Source: Actinoplanes oblitus (lineage in GTDB: Bacteria > Actinomycetota > Actinomycetes > Mycobacteriales > Micromonosporaceae). Taken from it: 64,000 bases of DNA. Made by a program: the position numbers and the translations under genes. Below, piece after piece: positions 1-8,394 of the stretch. The stretch is from the NCBI RefSeq assembly GCF_030252345.1, contig NZ_CP126980.1, positions 953,501 through 1,017,500 on the forward strand, in the 5' to 3' direction. Positions within the stretch are counted from its first letter, which is position 1; each line of letters opens with the position of its first letter. The notes below the pieces were generated by a model. That model had not been told where the DNA came from, ran no database searches, and worked only from the letters and a program-made list of their open reading frames with translations.

Positions 1-458
1 CAGGCCGCCGCGATCTCGCCGGCGAACTCCAGGCCGATCGGGCCGGCGCCGAGCAGCAGCACGTGCGAGGCCCGGTCCAGCACGTCACGCACGTCGTGCA
101 GCCGGGCCCGGGCCGCGTCCCGGCCGGTCACGTCGATCCGGGACGGGAACGGGCTGCTCGAGCCGGTGGCCAGGACCAGGTAGTCGGCGTCCAGCCGGGT
201 GCCGGCGGCCAGTTCCACGTGACCGGGCGTCACCAGGGTCGCCCGGTCCCGGACCACCCGGCCGCGGGAGAGCAGGTCGTCGTACGGAAGAAAGATCTTG
301 TCGGCCCAGGCCGAGTCGACGGCGGCGCGCAGCGCGGCGACATTGTGGAAGAACGTCTCGCGCGGCTCGATCAGGGTCACGTCGGCGACGTCGTCCAGGG
401 CACCCGCCGCCGCGATGCCGCCGTAACCGCCACCCACCACCACAACTCTCGGTTTCAT
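1..458 (-). CDS. NAD(P)/FAD-dependent oxidoreductase (5' part; runs off the window)
   Basis: The reverse strand reads from an ATG at 458 to the window edge, giving about 152 residues. An N-terminal dinucleotide-binding loop GGGYGG at residues 9-14 is followed by ETFFHN, an ATGSSSPFP segment, and a second Rossmann loop GAGPIGLEFAGE near residue 140. This is the two-nucleotide-fold layout of pyridine nucleotide-disulphide oxidoreductases of the AIFM2/FSP1 or NDH-2 type, so it probably oxidises NAD(P)H through FAD. The acceptor cannot be told because the C-terminus is missing. It is divergent from the XRE/MmyB-type regulator at 559, a common arrangement in which the regulator controls the neighbouring oxidoreductase. 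Confidence 0.85.
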   Translation of the reverse strand, partial: MKPRVVVVGGGYGGIAAAGALDDVADVTLIEPRETFFHNVAALRAAVDSAWADKIFLPYDDLLSRGRVVRDRATLVTPGHVELAAGTRLDADYLVLATGSSSPFPSRIDVTGRDAARARLHDVRDVLDRASHVLLLGAGPIGLEFAGEIAAA

Positions 459-498
459 GCCTCGACTCTCGATCGATCCGCGGACCGTAGGGAGACCG

Positions 499-533
499 CG
501 CTCAGGGTGGTAGTGGCGGGGACACCCTGAGCG
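499..533. promoter_or_regulatory. Perfect 10-bp inverted repeat in the divergent promoter gap
   Basis: CGCTCAGGGT (499-508) and ACCCTGAGCG (524-533) form a perfect inverted repeat with a 15-bp spacer in the 100-bp gap between the oxidoreductase and its divergent regulator. The centre-to-centre distance is about 2.5 helical turns. It is the best operator candidate for the regulator at 559; the assignment is inferred from position. Confidence 0.5.
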
Positions 534-558
534 GACGCCGCCGGGTTACCGTCGATCG

Positions 559-1383
559 GTGAGCGACAACGAGCTGGGCACGTTCCTGCGCAACCGCCGT
601 TCCGAGGTGACGCCGGCCGAGGTCGGGCTGCCGCCCGGGCAGCGGCGGCGCACGCCCGGACTGCGCCGGTCCGAGGTCGCGATGCTGGCCGGGGTGAGCG
701 TGGAGTACCTGATCCGCCTGGAACAGGGCCGGGACCGGCACCCCTCGGCACAGGTCCTCGCGGCGCTGGCCGGGCCGCTGCGGCTGACCAGCGCCGAGCG
801 GGCCCATCTCTACCGGCTCACCAAGGTGGCGAGCGGGTTCCGCTGCGGCGCTGCCGAGCGGCCGCCGGTGCGGGACGTCCGGCCCGGCCTGCGCGCCGTG
901 CTCGACCAGCTGGAACCGGCCGCCGCGGCGCTGGTCAACCAGGTCGGTGACGTGCTGGCGCACACCGCCGGGTTCCGCCGGCTGGCCGGGCCGATCGGGC
1001 TGTTCGACGGCGACCGGCCCAATCTGGTGCGGTACGTGTTCACCGACCCGCGCGCCCGGGACGCGTACCCGGACTGGGCGCACGTCGCGGACGAGCAGGT
1101 GGCGGCGCTGAAGAGCGGCCCGCCGCGGCCGGAATTCACCGATGAGCTGACCCTGCTTGCCGGTGCGGAGTTCACCGAGCGGGCCGCGCGGGTGCCCGGG
1201 GTGCCCCGGCCGCACGGGGTGCTGCGGCTGACGCATCCGGAGGCCGGGCCGGTGCGGCTGGCCTACGAGACGATGGAACTGCCCGGCGACGACGGGCTCA
1301 AGCTGCTGGTCCAGCTGCCGGCCGACGAGGCGAGCGCGGAGGCGCTGCGCGGGATCTCGCCGCTGCGGCTGGTCGCGAGCTGA
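559..1383 (+). CDS. XRE-family regulator with MmyB-like ligand-binding domain
   Basis: This is a 274-residue regulator starting at GTG 559. Residues about 5-75 form a Cro/C1-type helix-turn-helix, with the phrase LRRSEVAMLAGVSVEYLIRL and the family hallmark LEQGRD. Residues about 100-270 match the MmyB-like PAS-type ligand pocket, with a DQLEPAAAALVNQ start and RYVFTDPRAR in the middle. Such actinobacterial regulators usually repress an adjacent divergent oxidoreductase or short-chain dehydrogenase, which fits the gene at 1-458. A TACCGT box at 547-552 ends six bases before the GTG and no Shine-Dalgarno is seen, so the message is probably leaderless. Confidence 0.88.
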   Translation: MSDNELGTFLRNRRSEVTPAEVGLPPGQRRRTPGLRRSEVAMLAGVSVEYLIRLEQGRDRHPSAQVLAALAGPLRLTSAERAHLYRLTKVASGFRCGAAERPPVRDVRPGLRAVLDQLEPAAAALVNQVGDVLAHTAGFRRLAGPIGLFDGDRPNLVRYVFTDPRARDAYPDWAHVADEQVAALKSGPPRPEFTDELTLLAGAEFTERAARVPGVPRPHGVLRLTHPEAGPVRLAYETMELPGDDGLKLLVQLPADEASAEALRGISPLRLVAS

Positions 1384-2333
1384 GCGATCGCCCGCAGGGT
1401 GGAGGTGCCCGTCGCGAAGTAGCCGTCGTGGCCGGTCACGTCGTCGGCCGGCAGCGGCAGCGCGCCGAAGGCCGGGTCGATCGGCAGCCGCCCGTGGCCG
1501 AGGCCGAACACCCGGATCCCGGGCAGCTTGCGGGTCCAGTCGTCGGGGGCGCTGCCGGCCCAGATCCGGGCGGTCCCGCCCAGCGCGGCGCGGTCGGCGA
1601 CGCCCATCCCCGGGCTGCCGAGCACCGCGATGTCGGTGACCTGCGCCGGCAGGTACGCGGCGGCGCGACCGGCCACGATGGACCCGTAGCTGTGGCCGAC
1701 CAGCACGATCCGCTGGTCCGGTCGCTGGGCGACGAGGCCGTCGACGAAGCGTCGCAGGGCCAGCGCGCCGGCCGCGGCCCGGTCCTCGCGGAGTGCGGCG
1801 CGGCGGATGCCCTCCGGCGGGTCGTATCCCAGCCAGGCGATGACGGCGGTGTCCCCGGGCAACTCGTGGTGGAGCTGCCGGGCCTGCCAGGCGGGGGCGC
1901 GGCGCTCGACGCCACCGAGGCCGGTGTCGAAGTTCGCCAGCGTGGTGTCGACGCCGGGGATCAGGATGACCACCCGGGAGGCGGTCGCCAGGTCGCCGAG
2001 CACCTCGACGATCCGGCCGTCGCCGCGCCGGTCCAGCGCGAGGATCCGCCGGTCCGGGGAGGAGTGGTTCGCGGCGTACCGCAGCGCTGTGGGAGCGCCG
2101 TCCAGGTTGCCCACCACGTCCGGATATCTCCGGGCGAGTTCCGTCGCCTCGGCCGGAGCGAGCCTGGCGAAGAACGCCGCGATGGCGGCCGGCGCGGCCG
2201 TCGGGTCCGGCAGCCCGTTGGCCTGCCACTCGGCCACCCCGGGAAGCCGCGTCGCGACCGCCTGGGTGGGCCCGAACAGCCAGAATGCCGGGGCGATCAG
2301 CAGCGCCACGGCGACGATCCAGATGCGACTCAC
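1263..2333 (-). CDS. Alpha/beta hydrolase, DUF1023-like
   Basis: The 356-residue product starts with a hydrophobic signal or anchor (residues 1-25). The body has an oxyanion segment VVILIPGVDTTLANFDTGLGG, an AWLGYDPP motif, the nucleophile elbow GHSYGS and a late GHDGYFATGTSTLRAIA segment that would supply the histidine. This matches DUF1023-type actinobacterial hydrolases, whose substrates are mostly unknown. Its last 40 or so codons run antisense through the 3' end of the regulator (1263-1383) and lose resemblance to the family after LRAIA. The original stop may have been lost, or this may be a true convergent overlap. Confidence 0.82.
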   Translation of the reverse strand: MSRIWIVAVALLIAPAFWLFGPTQAVATRLPGVAEWQANGLPDPTAAPAAIAAFFARLAPAEATELARRYPDVVGNLDGAPTALRYAANHSSPDRRILALDRRGDGRIVEVLGDLATASRVVILIPGVDTTLANFDTGLGGVERRAPAWQARQLHHELPGDTAVIAWLGYDPPEGIRRAALREDRAAAGALALRRFVDGLVAQRPDQRIVLVGHSYGSIVAGRAAAYLPAQVTDIAVLGSPGMGVADRAALGGTARIWAGSAPDDWTRKLPGIRVFGLGHGRLPIDPAFGALPLPADDVTGHDGYFATGTSTLRAIAQLATSRSGEIPRSASALASSAGSWTSSLSPSSPGSSIVS

Positions 2334-2490
2334 GACTTCCCCCTGCGTCGATGTCCGTTGTGCGACGAAAGGTAGGAAGACGGTGGGGTGCCCGGCGTCA
2401 GCCCGTGGCGGGAATCAACCCCTAGTACTCGAGGGCTACGCCGGTCGTACCGTGGTATCGCAGGTAGCGAGGCAGGTCTATGCTTCGCTC

Positions 2491-3516
2491 GTGAAACAGG
2501 GCGATGAAACAAAAGTCACCGTGCGCGACCTCGCGGCCGTCACCGGTCTCTCCATCGCCACCGTCTCCCGGGTGCTGAACGATCGGGCCAACGTCGCCCC
2601 CGGCACCCGCGACCGGGTGCTGCGCGCGATGGGCGACCTGGGCGAGCGCGCCCCGCGCCGGCGCGGCACCCGGACCCAGGCGGCCGGCGTCTTCGTCCGC
2701 TGCCCGTACGTGCTGACCGACTACTTCGGGCTGATCGTCTCCGCGGTCGCCGAGGCACTGGAGCCGCACGGCCTGCACGTGATCCTGAACGCCGGCACGG
2801 TGGCCCAGCAGGCGAGGGTGCTGCCCACCCTGCCGGCGCGGCGGGACGTCGCCGGCGCGGTGCTGATCCTGCCCCCGGAGCCGGGCGCCGAGCTCGTCCG
2901 GCTGCGCGACCGCGGCTTCCCGTTCGTCCTGGTGGACCCGCGGATCTCGCCGCCGCGGGACGTGGCGGCGGTGTCCGCCGCGCACTTCGCCGGTGCCCGC
3001 GCGCTGACCGCGCACCTGATCGAGCTGGGGCACCGGCGGATCGGCATCGTCGGCGGCCCGCGGGACTGGCTGGCCAGTGACAACCGGTTCCACGGCTATC
3101 TCGCGCCGCTGGCCGACGCGGGCGTGCTGCCCGACCCGGGGCTGTTCCGGTTCGTCGCCGAGCCGACCACCGGGCTGGGTCACCGGGCCGCCGCCGAGTT
3201 GCTCGACCTGCCGGACCGGCCGACCGCGTTGCTGGCGTTCAACGACAAGATGGCGATCGGGGCGCTGCGCGCGGCCGCCGAGCGCGGGCTGCGGGTCCCG
3301 CACGACCTGTCGGTGGCCGGGTTCGACGACATCGACCTGGGCTCGGCCTGCGATCCGATGCTGACCACGGTCCGGCAGCCGCTCGGCGAGATGGGCCGGA
3401 TGGCGGTGCACCTGCTGCTGCGGATGCTCGGCGGGCACCGGCTCGACGCGCTGCACCTGGAGCTGGCCACCGAGCTGGTGGTGCGGGACTCGACCGGCCC
3501 GGTGAAGACCGTCTGA
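2491..3516 (+). CDS. LacI-family transcriptional regulator
   Basis: The product is 341 residues. An N-terminal LacI-type HTH (residues about 10-35, VTGLSIATVSRVLNDRANV) is followed by a periplasmic-binding-protein-like sensor domain with HLIELGHRRIGIVGGP and the typical C-terminal phrase VAGFDDIDLG. The GTG at 2491 is preferred because TATGCT (2479-2484) ends six bases upstream and the family sequence begins right after it. It lies 106 bp upstream of two GH30 glycosidase genes in the same direction, so it is most likely their sugar-responsive repressor. The palindrome at 3527-3538 is the probable operator. Confidence 0.93.
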   Translation: MKQGDETKVTVRDLAAVTGLSIATVSRVLNDRANVAPGTRDRVLRAMGDLGERAPRRRGTRTQAAGVFVRCPYVLTDYFGLIVSAVAEALEPHGLHVILNAGTVAQQARVLPTLPARRDVAGAVLILPPEPGAELVRLRDRGFPFVLVDPRISPPRDVAAVSAAHFAGARALTAHLIELGHRRIGIVGGPRDWLASDNRFHGYLAPLADAGVLPDPGLFRFVAEPTTGLGHRAAAELLDLPDRPTALLAFNDKMAIGALRAAAERGLRVPHDLSVAGFDDIDLGSACDPMLTTVRQPLGEMGRMAVHLLLRMLGGHRLDALHLELATELVVRDSTGPVKTV

Positions 3517-3526
3517 CGTGTTTCAC

Positions 3527-3538
3527 GGTTCCGGAACC
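3527..3538. promoter_or_regulatory. Candidate LacI-type operator
   Basis: GGTTCCGGAACC is a perfect 12-bp palindrome with a central CG, the usual architecture of LacI-family sites. It is flanked by GTTTC and GAAAC. A half-site CCGGAACC recurs at 3551-3558. It sits between the repressor stop and the GH30 start, upstream of a TTGACT (3568-3573) that could be a -35 element. Confidence 0.55.
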
Positions 3539-3622
3539 GAAACGCCGCATCCGGAACCTCCAGCGCATTGACTGGCGTATGTGGCGAAGGTTTCCTTCCT
3601 GTTACTCAGGAGGGAGAGCACC

Positions 3623-5470
3623 ATGCGCAAGACGCTGCTCGTCACCGCGGTGCTGGCCGGAAGCGTGCTCTACGCCCCGGCCGCGTACGCCGCCGGGGAA
3701 ACCGTCAACGTCTACCTCACCACCACCTCGGACAGTGCCGGTCGCACGGTCACCCGCGGCCTGCAGCAGCAGGCGGCGATCGCGTTCGGGCCGGCCGGTG
3801 GCAGCGCCGGAACGACCATCGACGTCAACGAGGGCAGCACCTATCAGACCTTCGAGGGCGGCGGCGCGTCGATCACCGACACCACCGCGTACCTGCTGCG
3901 CGGGGGACCGGTCAGCGCGGCCACCCGGGACGCGGTGATGACCAAGCTGTTCAGCCCGGCGAACGGGATCGGGCTGTCCTTCGTACGCAATCCGATCGGG
4001 GCTTCCGATCTCTCGCGTCCCGGCAACGTCTCGCTGGACGACACCTGCTGCGACCTGAACGACTTCGGCGCCAACGGGTACGACACCGACGTGCGGCTCC
4101 TCACCCAGCAGGCCAGACAGCTCAACCCGGCGCTGCGGGTGATGGGCGTGCCGTGGAGCGCGCCGGGCTGGATGAAGGACAACGGCCGGATGGACCAGAT
4201 GGGCTGGCTGAAGTGGGAGTACTACCCCACGTACGCGCAGTATCTGGTCAAGTATCTGCAGAGTTACCAGGCCGCCGGGGTTCCGGTGAACTACCTGTCG
4301 GTGCAGAACGAGCCGAACTGCTGCCAGGCCTCGAACCCGGCCGCGATGAACTACCCCGGGATGAGCTGGAACCCGTCCGGCCTGGTGGAGTTCACCAAGA
4401 ACCACGTGTATCCGGCGCTGCACGCGGCCGGGCTGAACACCAGGGTGCTGGTCCACGACTGGAACTACGGCGACTACGCCGGCTTCGGCTCGGGGATCCT
4501 GTCCGACGCGGGGGTCCGCAACGACTCGGCGTTCGGCGGGATCGCCTGGCACGGCTATTCCGGGAGCGCCTCGACCGGCAGTGAGGTGCACAACGCGTAC
4601 CCGTCGGTCAAACAGTTCGAGACCGAGCACTCCGGCGGCACCTGGATCGGCAATCAGCAGAACGAGGACATGAACAACATCATCGACTACACCCGGAACT
4701 GGGGTAGTTCGGTGGTCAAGTGGAGCCTCGGCGTGGACCAGAACATGGGCCCGCACAACGGCGGCTGCGGCACCTGCACCGGCCTCGTCACCGTGCAGAA
4801 CGGCGGCTCCCGGGCCGGCCAGGTCGACTACACCATCGAGTACTACACGATGGGACACCTGACCAAGTTCGTGCGGCCGGGCGCGGTCCGGATCGACACC
4901 AACGCCACCAGCGCGGTGCCGAACGTGGCCTGGCGCAACCCGGACGGCTCGAAGGCGCTGATCGCGCACAACGGCGGGACGTCCAGCCAGTCGGTGCGGG
5001 TCAACTGGGGCGGCCAGTCGTTCACCTACACCCTGCCGGCCCGGACCACGGCGACCTTCACCTGGTCCGGTGCCGTGGTCGCGAGTCCGGCCGGCACGAT
5101 CACCGGGCTGGCCGGCAAGTGCGTCGACGTGGCCGGGGCGAACACCGCCAACGGCACCGCGGTGCAGCTCTACACCTGCAACGGCTCGGCCGCGCAGCAG
5201 TGGACCCGGTCCTCGGACGGGACGCTGCGGTCGCTCGGCAAGTGCCTGGACATCGCCGGGCCGAGCACCGCCGACGGGACGCTCGCGCACCTCTGGGACT
5301 GCCACACCGGGACGTCGCAGAAGTGGGCCTACGACAGCGCGTCCCAGCACCTGGTCAACCAGTACTCCGGCAAATGCCTGGACGTGAAGGACAACCTGTC
5401 GGCGGACGGGACCCGTCTACAGGTGTGGACGTGCACCACCGGCGCCAACCAGAAGTGGGTGTTCAACTGA
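3623..5470 (+). CDS. Secreted GH30 glycosidase with C-terminal ricin-type (CBM13) domain
   Basis: The product is 615 residues, starting at ATG 3623 behind AGGAGGGAG. A Sec signal peptide (residues 1-24, ending AYA) precedes a GH30 TIM barrel. The acid/base candidate is E230 in VQNEPN and the nucleophile candidate is E335 in TEHSGG. Residues about 495-615 form a beta-trefoil with three QxW repeats (QQW, QKW, QKW), which binds polysaccharide. GH30 enzymes hydrolyse beta-glucosyl, beta-1,6-glucan or xylan-type linkages; the substrate here cannot be assigned. Its stop overlaps the start of a second GH30 gene, so the two are translationally coupled and presumably co-induced through the LacI-type regulator. 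Confidence 0.92.
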   Translation: MRKTLLVTAVLAGSVLYAPAAYAAGETVNVYLTTTSDSAGRTVTRGLQQQAAIAFGPAGGSAGTTIDVNEGSTYQTFEGGGASITDTTAYLLRGGPVSAATRDAVMTKLFSPANGIGLSFVRNPIGASDLSRPGNVSLDDTCCDLNDFGANGYDTDVRLLTQQARQLNPALRVMGVPWSAPGWMKDNGRMDQMGWLKWEYYPTYAQYLVKYLQSYQAAGVPVNYLSVQNEPNCCQASNPAAMNYPGMSWNPSGLVEFTKNHVYPALHAAGLNTRVLVHDWNYGDYAGFGSGILSDAGVRNDSAFGGIAWHGYSGSASTGSEVHNAYPSVKQFETEHSGGTWIGNQQNEDMNNIIDYTRNWGSSVVKWSLGVDQNMGPHNGGCGTCTGLVTVQNGGSRAGQVDYTIEYYTMGHLTKFVRPGAVRIDTNATSAVPNVAWRNPDGSKALIAHNGGTSSQSVRVNWGGQSFTYTLPARTTATFTWSGAVVASPAGTITGLAGKCVDVAGANTANGTAVQLYTCNGSAAQQWTRSSDGTLRSLGKCLDIAGPSTADGTLAHLWDCHTGTSQKWAYDSASQHLVNQYSGKCLDVKDNLSADGTRLQVWTCTTGANQKWVFN

Positions 5471-7641
5471 TGCTGCTCAAGACGTTGGCCGTGGCGGCGT
5501 TGGCCGCCACGACCGTCGCCGCGCCAGCCCATGGTGAGGCGCCGACGGTCACCGGCACCTATTCCGCCGGAACCGCGCGGTGGCAGGCACTGTCGCCGGC
5601 TCGTCTCGACGGTTCGGCCAAGCCGGCGGCGGCCACCGTGGTGATCGACCCCAGCCGCACCGAGCAGCACTACGCCGGCATCGGCTTCTCGATCGACGAG
5701 ACCAGCGTCGCCAACCTGTGGAAACTCACCCCGGCCGAGCGGGAGCGCGCCGTCAAGCTGCTGGTCGATCCGGAGAGCGGGGCCGGGCTGGACCGGTTCC
5801 GGCTCACCATCGGCAGCCCGGACCTGATCGAGCACCTGCCGTTCTGGTCCTACGACGAGTTGCCGGCCGGCGAGACCTCGGACCGGGGACTGCGGCACTT
5901 CTCCATCCAGCGCGACGTCGACCTGCACATCGTCGACACCGTCAAGCTGATCCAGAAACACAACCCGCGGGCCACCTTCTTCGCCTCCGCGTGGAGCGCG
6001 CCGGCCTGGATGAAGACCAACAACAGGTTCCTCGGCGAGGTCGCCCTCAAGCCGGGCAGCACTACCGATTACTACCAGGCCGGCAAGCTGCGCGACGACT
6101 GCGTCGACGTGTTCGCGCGGTACTACGTCAAATACCTTCAGGCGTACGCCCGGCACGGTATCCGGATCGACGCGATCACCCTGCTCAACGAGCCCGGCAT
6201 GGACGTGGTCTACCCGGCCATGGACATCAGTGTCGAGCAGCAGCAGAGACTCGCCGTGGCGATCAAGCGGGAGTTCCGCCGGGCCGGCCTGCGCACCGAC
6301 CTCTACGTGCACGACTTCAACTTCTGGGACTGGCGCGACCCGAACAGCACCGCCACCAAGAACTACCACCGGATCCTGGACGACCGGAAGGCCGCGGCGG
6401 CCGCCGACGCGATCGCCTTCCACCCGTACTGGGGTGACCCCACGGTGATGCGGGACGCCTACCGGCAGACCGGCAAACCGGTGCACATGACCGAGACCAG
6501 CGACCTGTCGCCGGCCACCGTGCTGTCCTACTTCCGGCTCGACGCGAGCAGTTACGTGCTCTGGGCGCAGACCACCGACCAGGACGGCGGCACGCTGCAC
6601 TGGACCGGCGCGCGGGACAACGACGTGGATTGGGACGAGGTCGCGCGGACCAGCAAGTGGCCCGATCGACTCGTCAAGGTCGACACCAACACCGGTACTT
6701 TTTCCGTACGGGACGAGCTCTACCAGCTCGGCCAGTTCGCCAAGTACCTCACTCCGCGGCACGTCCGGGTCGAGTCCAGCGCGGCCGACCACGGGGTGAG
6801 CAGCGCGGTGTTCCGGGACGGCGACGACTACGTGGCGGTGCTCGGCAACGCGAACGCCACGGCCACCAGCGTCCGGGTGATCATCGGGGACCGGTCGTTC
6901 GTCGGCACGGTGCCGGCCGGGGCGTACGCGAGCTATCGCTGGACCAGCCGCCACCCGGACTCGCGACACCACCGCGCCCCGCGCCTGGCCGGCGTCCCGG
7001 ACGTCGTCGCGGAGCAGTACGCGACGGTGCGGATCCCGCTGCACGCGACCGGCTCCGGTCACGGCCGGCTGGCGTTCTACGCCACCGACCTGCCGGCCGG
7101 CGCGAGCGTCGACGCGGACACCGGCGTGGTCACCCTGAGCCCGGCCGTGGCCGGCGAGCAGGAGTTCACCGTCGCGGTGACCGACGGCCGGGCGCACGCC
7201 GAGACGACAGTGCACGTCAGCACCCGGCCGCACGGCGCCCCGGTCGGCGCGATCGTCGAGGCCGAGGCCTACACCGCGCAGCACGGCTGGACCGAGGGCG
7301 GTGCCAACTTCGTCGAGAGCAACGGTGCCGCCAGCGGTGGTAAGAACGTCGGCTGGACCGCGCCCGGCAACTGGTTGTCCTACCGGTTCGACGTCCCGGG
7401 CGGGAGCCACCGCCTGCAGTTGCGGGTGGCCAACGGTTCCGGGGCGGCGGCCACCGGCGCGATCTCGATCCGGGACGCGGCCGGGACCGTGCTGTCCCTC
7501 GTCTCGGTTCCGGACACCGGGGGATGGGGGTCCTACCAAACGGTCGAGGTGCCGGTCTCGCTGGCTGATGGTGATCAGGCGCTCACGGTTTACTGTGAAA
7601 CCGGTGGGTTCAACCTGGACTACCTACGGCTGACCGAGTAG
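5470..7641 (+). CDS. Secreted GH30-like glycosidase with Ig-like and CBM6/35-like domains
   Basis: The product is 723 residues, starting at an ATG that shares ATGA with the previous stop. A signal peptide (MLLKTLAVAALAATTVAAPA) is followed by a GH30 barrel with acid/base candidate E241 (LLNEPG) and nucleophile candidate E342 (MTETSD). The spacing between the two glutamates nearly equals that in the upstream enzyme. A putative Ig/cadherin-like domain (about 500-580, TDLPAGASVDADTGVVTLSP) and a C-terminal CBM6/CBM35-like jelly roll (about 595-723, from VEAEAYTAQ to FNLDYLRL) follow. The two enzymes carry different binding modules, so they may attack different faces of the same polymer. Confidence 0.88.
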   Translation: MLLKTLAVAALAATTVAAPAHGEAPTVTGTYSAGTARWQALSPARLDGSAKPAAATVVIDPSRTEQHYAGIGFSIDETSVANLWKLTPAERERAVKLLVDPESGAGLDRFRLTIGSPDLIEHLPFWSYDELPAGETSDRGLRHFSIQRDVDLHIVDTVKLIQKHNPRATFFASAWSAPAWMKTNNRFLGEVALKPGSTTDYYQAGKLRDDCVDVFARYYVKYLQAYARHGIRIDAITLLNEPGMDVVYPAMDISVEQQQRLAVAIKREFRRAGLRTDLYVHDFNFWDWRDPNSTATKNYHRILDDRKAAAAADAIAFHPYWGDPTVMRDAYRQTGKPVHMTETSDLSPATVLSYFRLDASSYVLWAQTTDQDGGTLHWTGARDNDVDWDEVARTSKWPDRLVKVDTNTGTFSVRDELYQLGQFAKYLTPRHVRVESSAADHGVSSAVFRDGDDYVAVLGNANATATSVRVIIGDRSFVGTVPAGAYASYRWTSRHPDSRHHRAPRLAGVPDVVAEQYATVRIPLHATGSGHGRLAFYATDLPAGASVDADTGVVTLSPAVAGEQEFTVAVTDGRAHAETTVHVSTRPHGAPVGAIVEAEAYTAQHGWTEGGANFVESNGAASGGKNVGWTAPGNWLSYRFDVPGGSHRLQLRVANGSGAAATGAISIRDAAGTVLSLVSVPDTGGWGSYQTVEVPVSLADGDQALTVYCETGGFNLDYLRLTE

Positions 7642-8349
7642 GGGCGGTCGGCCGCCGGCCTGCCGGAGGCGTGCCACAAGCTCGCCTTCGGCAGCGTCGG
7701 ACATCGGGTCGGTCCAGAAACCCAGCGATAGCCGGCGGCCTCGGACATCGGGTCGGCCCAGGAATCCAGCGATAGCCGGCGTCGGACACCGGGGTCGGCC
7801 CAGAAATCCAGCGATAGCCGGGGCGTCGTGGCCGCGATCCTTGCCGCTGTCGTCAGGCCTGTGCGCCCTCGCCGGCGAAGCCGCCACCTTCGCCCGCCGC
7901 GCTGAGTAACCCGCACAGCCCTCGGGTGCGTGCCCACCCACCAATGTCCAGCTCCCGCTCCGCACCGTCCGGCTGGTCGTGGTGGTGGTGTCCGGGCCCG
8001 CGATGGGGCTGTGGGTGCCAGCCCGAGGTTGTCGGCTGGTTGTGGTGTTGGTGTCCGGGCCCGCGATGGGGCTGTGGGTGCCAGCCCGAGGTTGTCGGCT
8101 GGTCGTGGTGGTGGTGTCCGGGCCCGCGATAGGGCCGTGAGCGCCAGCCCGGGGTTCGGCCGGTGCGGGTCCGGGTGGACGACGGGCCGCGCCGTGCAAG
8201 CCAGAAACCGGGTCGGGGCGCTGTGATCACGCGAACCCGCGCAGCACCACGGACCGGCAGCCTGCGCCTTGATCTGCTGGCGGCGCTTGATCAACCGGAC
8301 GTCGCAGAGAACGTCTTAGGGGCTTTGCGGACGCGCGTGCACATAACGA
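7642..8349. repeat. Gene-free gap with two tandem repeat families
   Basis: No convincing gene is seen. Family one is three copies of a 41-44 bp unit at 7696-7821, each containing the core CCAGCGATAGCCGG. Family two is three copies of a 63-bp unit beginning at 7970, 8033 and 8096; the first two are almost identical and the third has decayed. Both strands stay open here only because of the base composition and a 63-bp (21-codon) period, and the predicted peptides look like low-complexity His/Gly/Pro shadows. Confidence 0.7.
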
Positions 8350-8380
8350 GGTGCCGCCCCCGAAAGAAAGGAGCGGCACC
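8350..8380 (-). terminator. Hairpin terminator of the SnoaL-like gene
   Basis: GGTGCCGC (8350-8357) pairs perfectly with GCGGCACC (8373-8380) across a 15-base loop. It lies 14 bases beyond the stop of the minus-strand gene. There is no strong U-tract, which is usual in actinobacteria. Confidence 0.6.
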
Positions 8381-8394
8381 CGGACGAAGATCGG

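Noticed and set aside
7620..8294. Overlapping minus- and plus-strand frames across the 63-bp repeats
   Set aside because: They stay open only because the repeat period is 21 codons and the DNA is GC-rich. There is no ribosome site and no recognisable domain.
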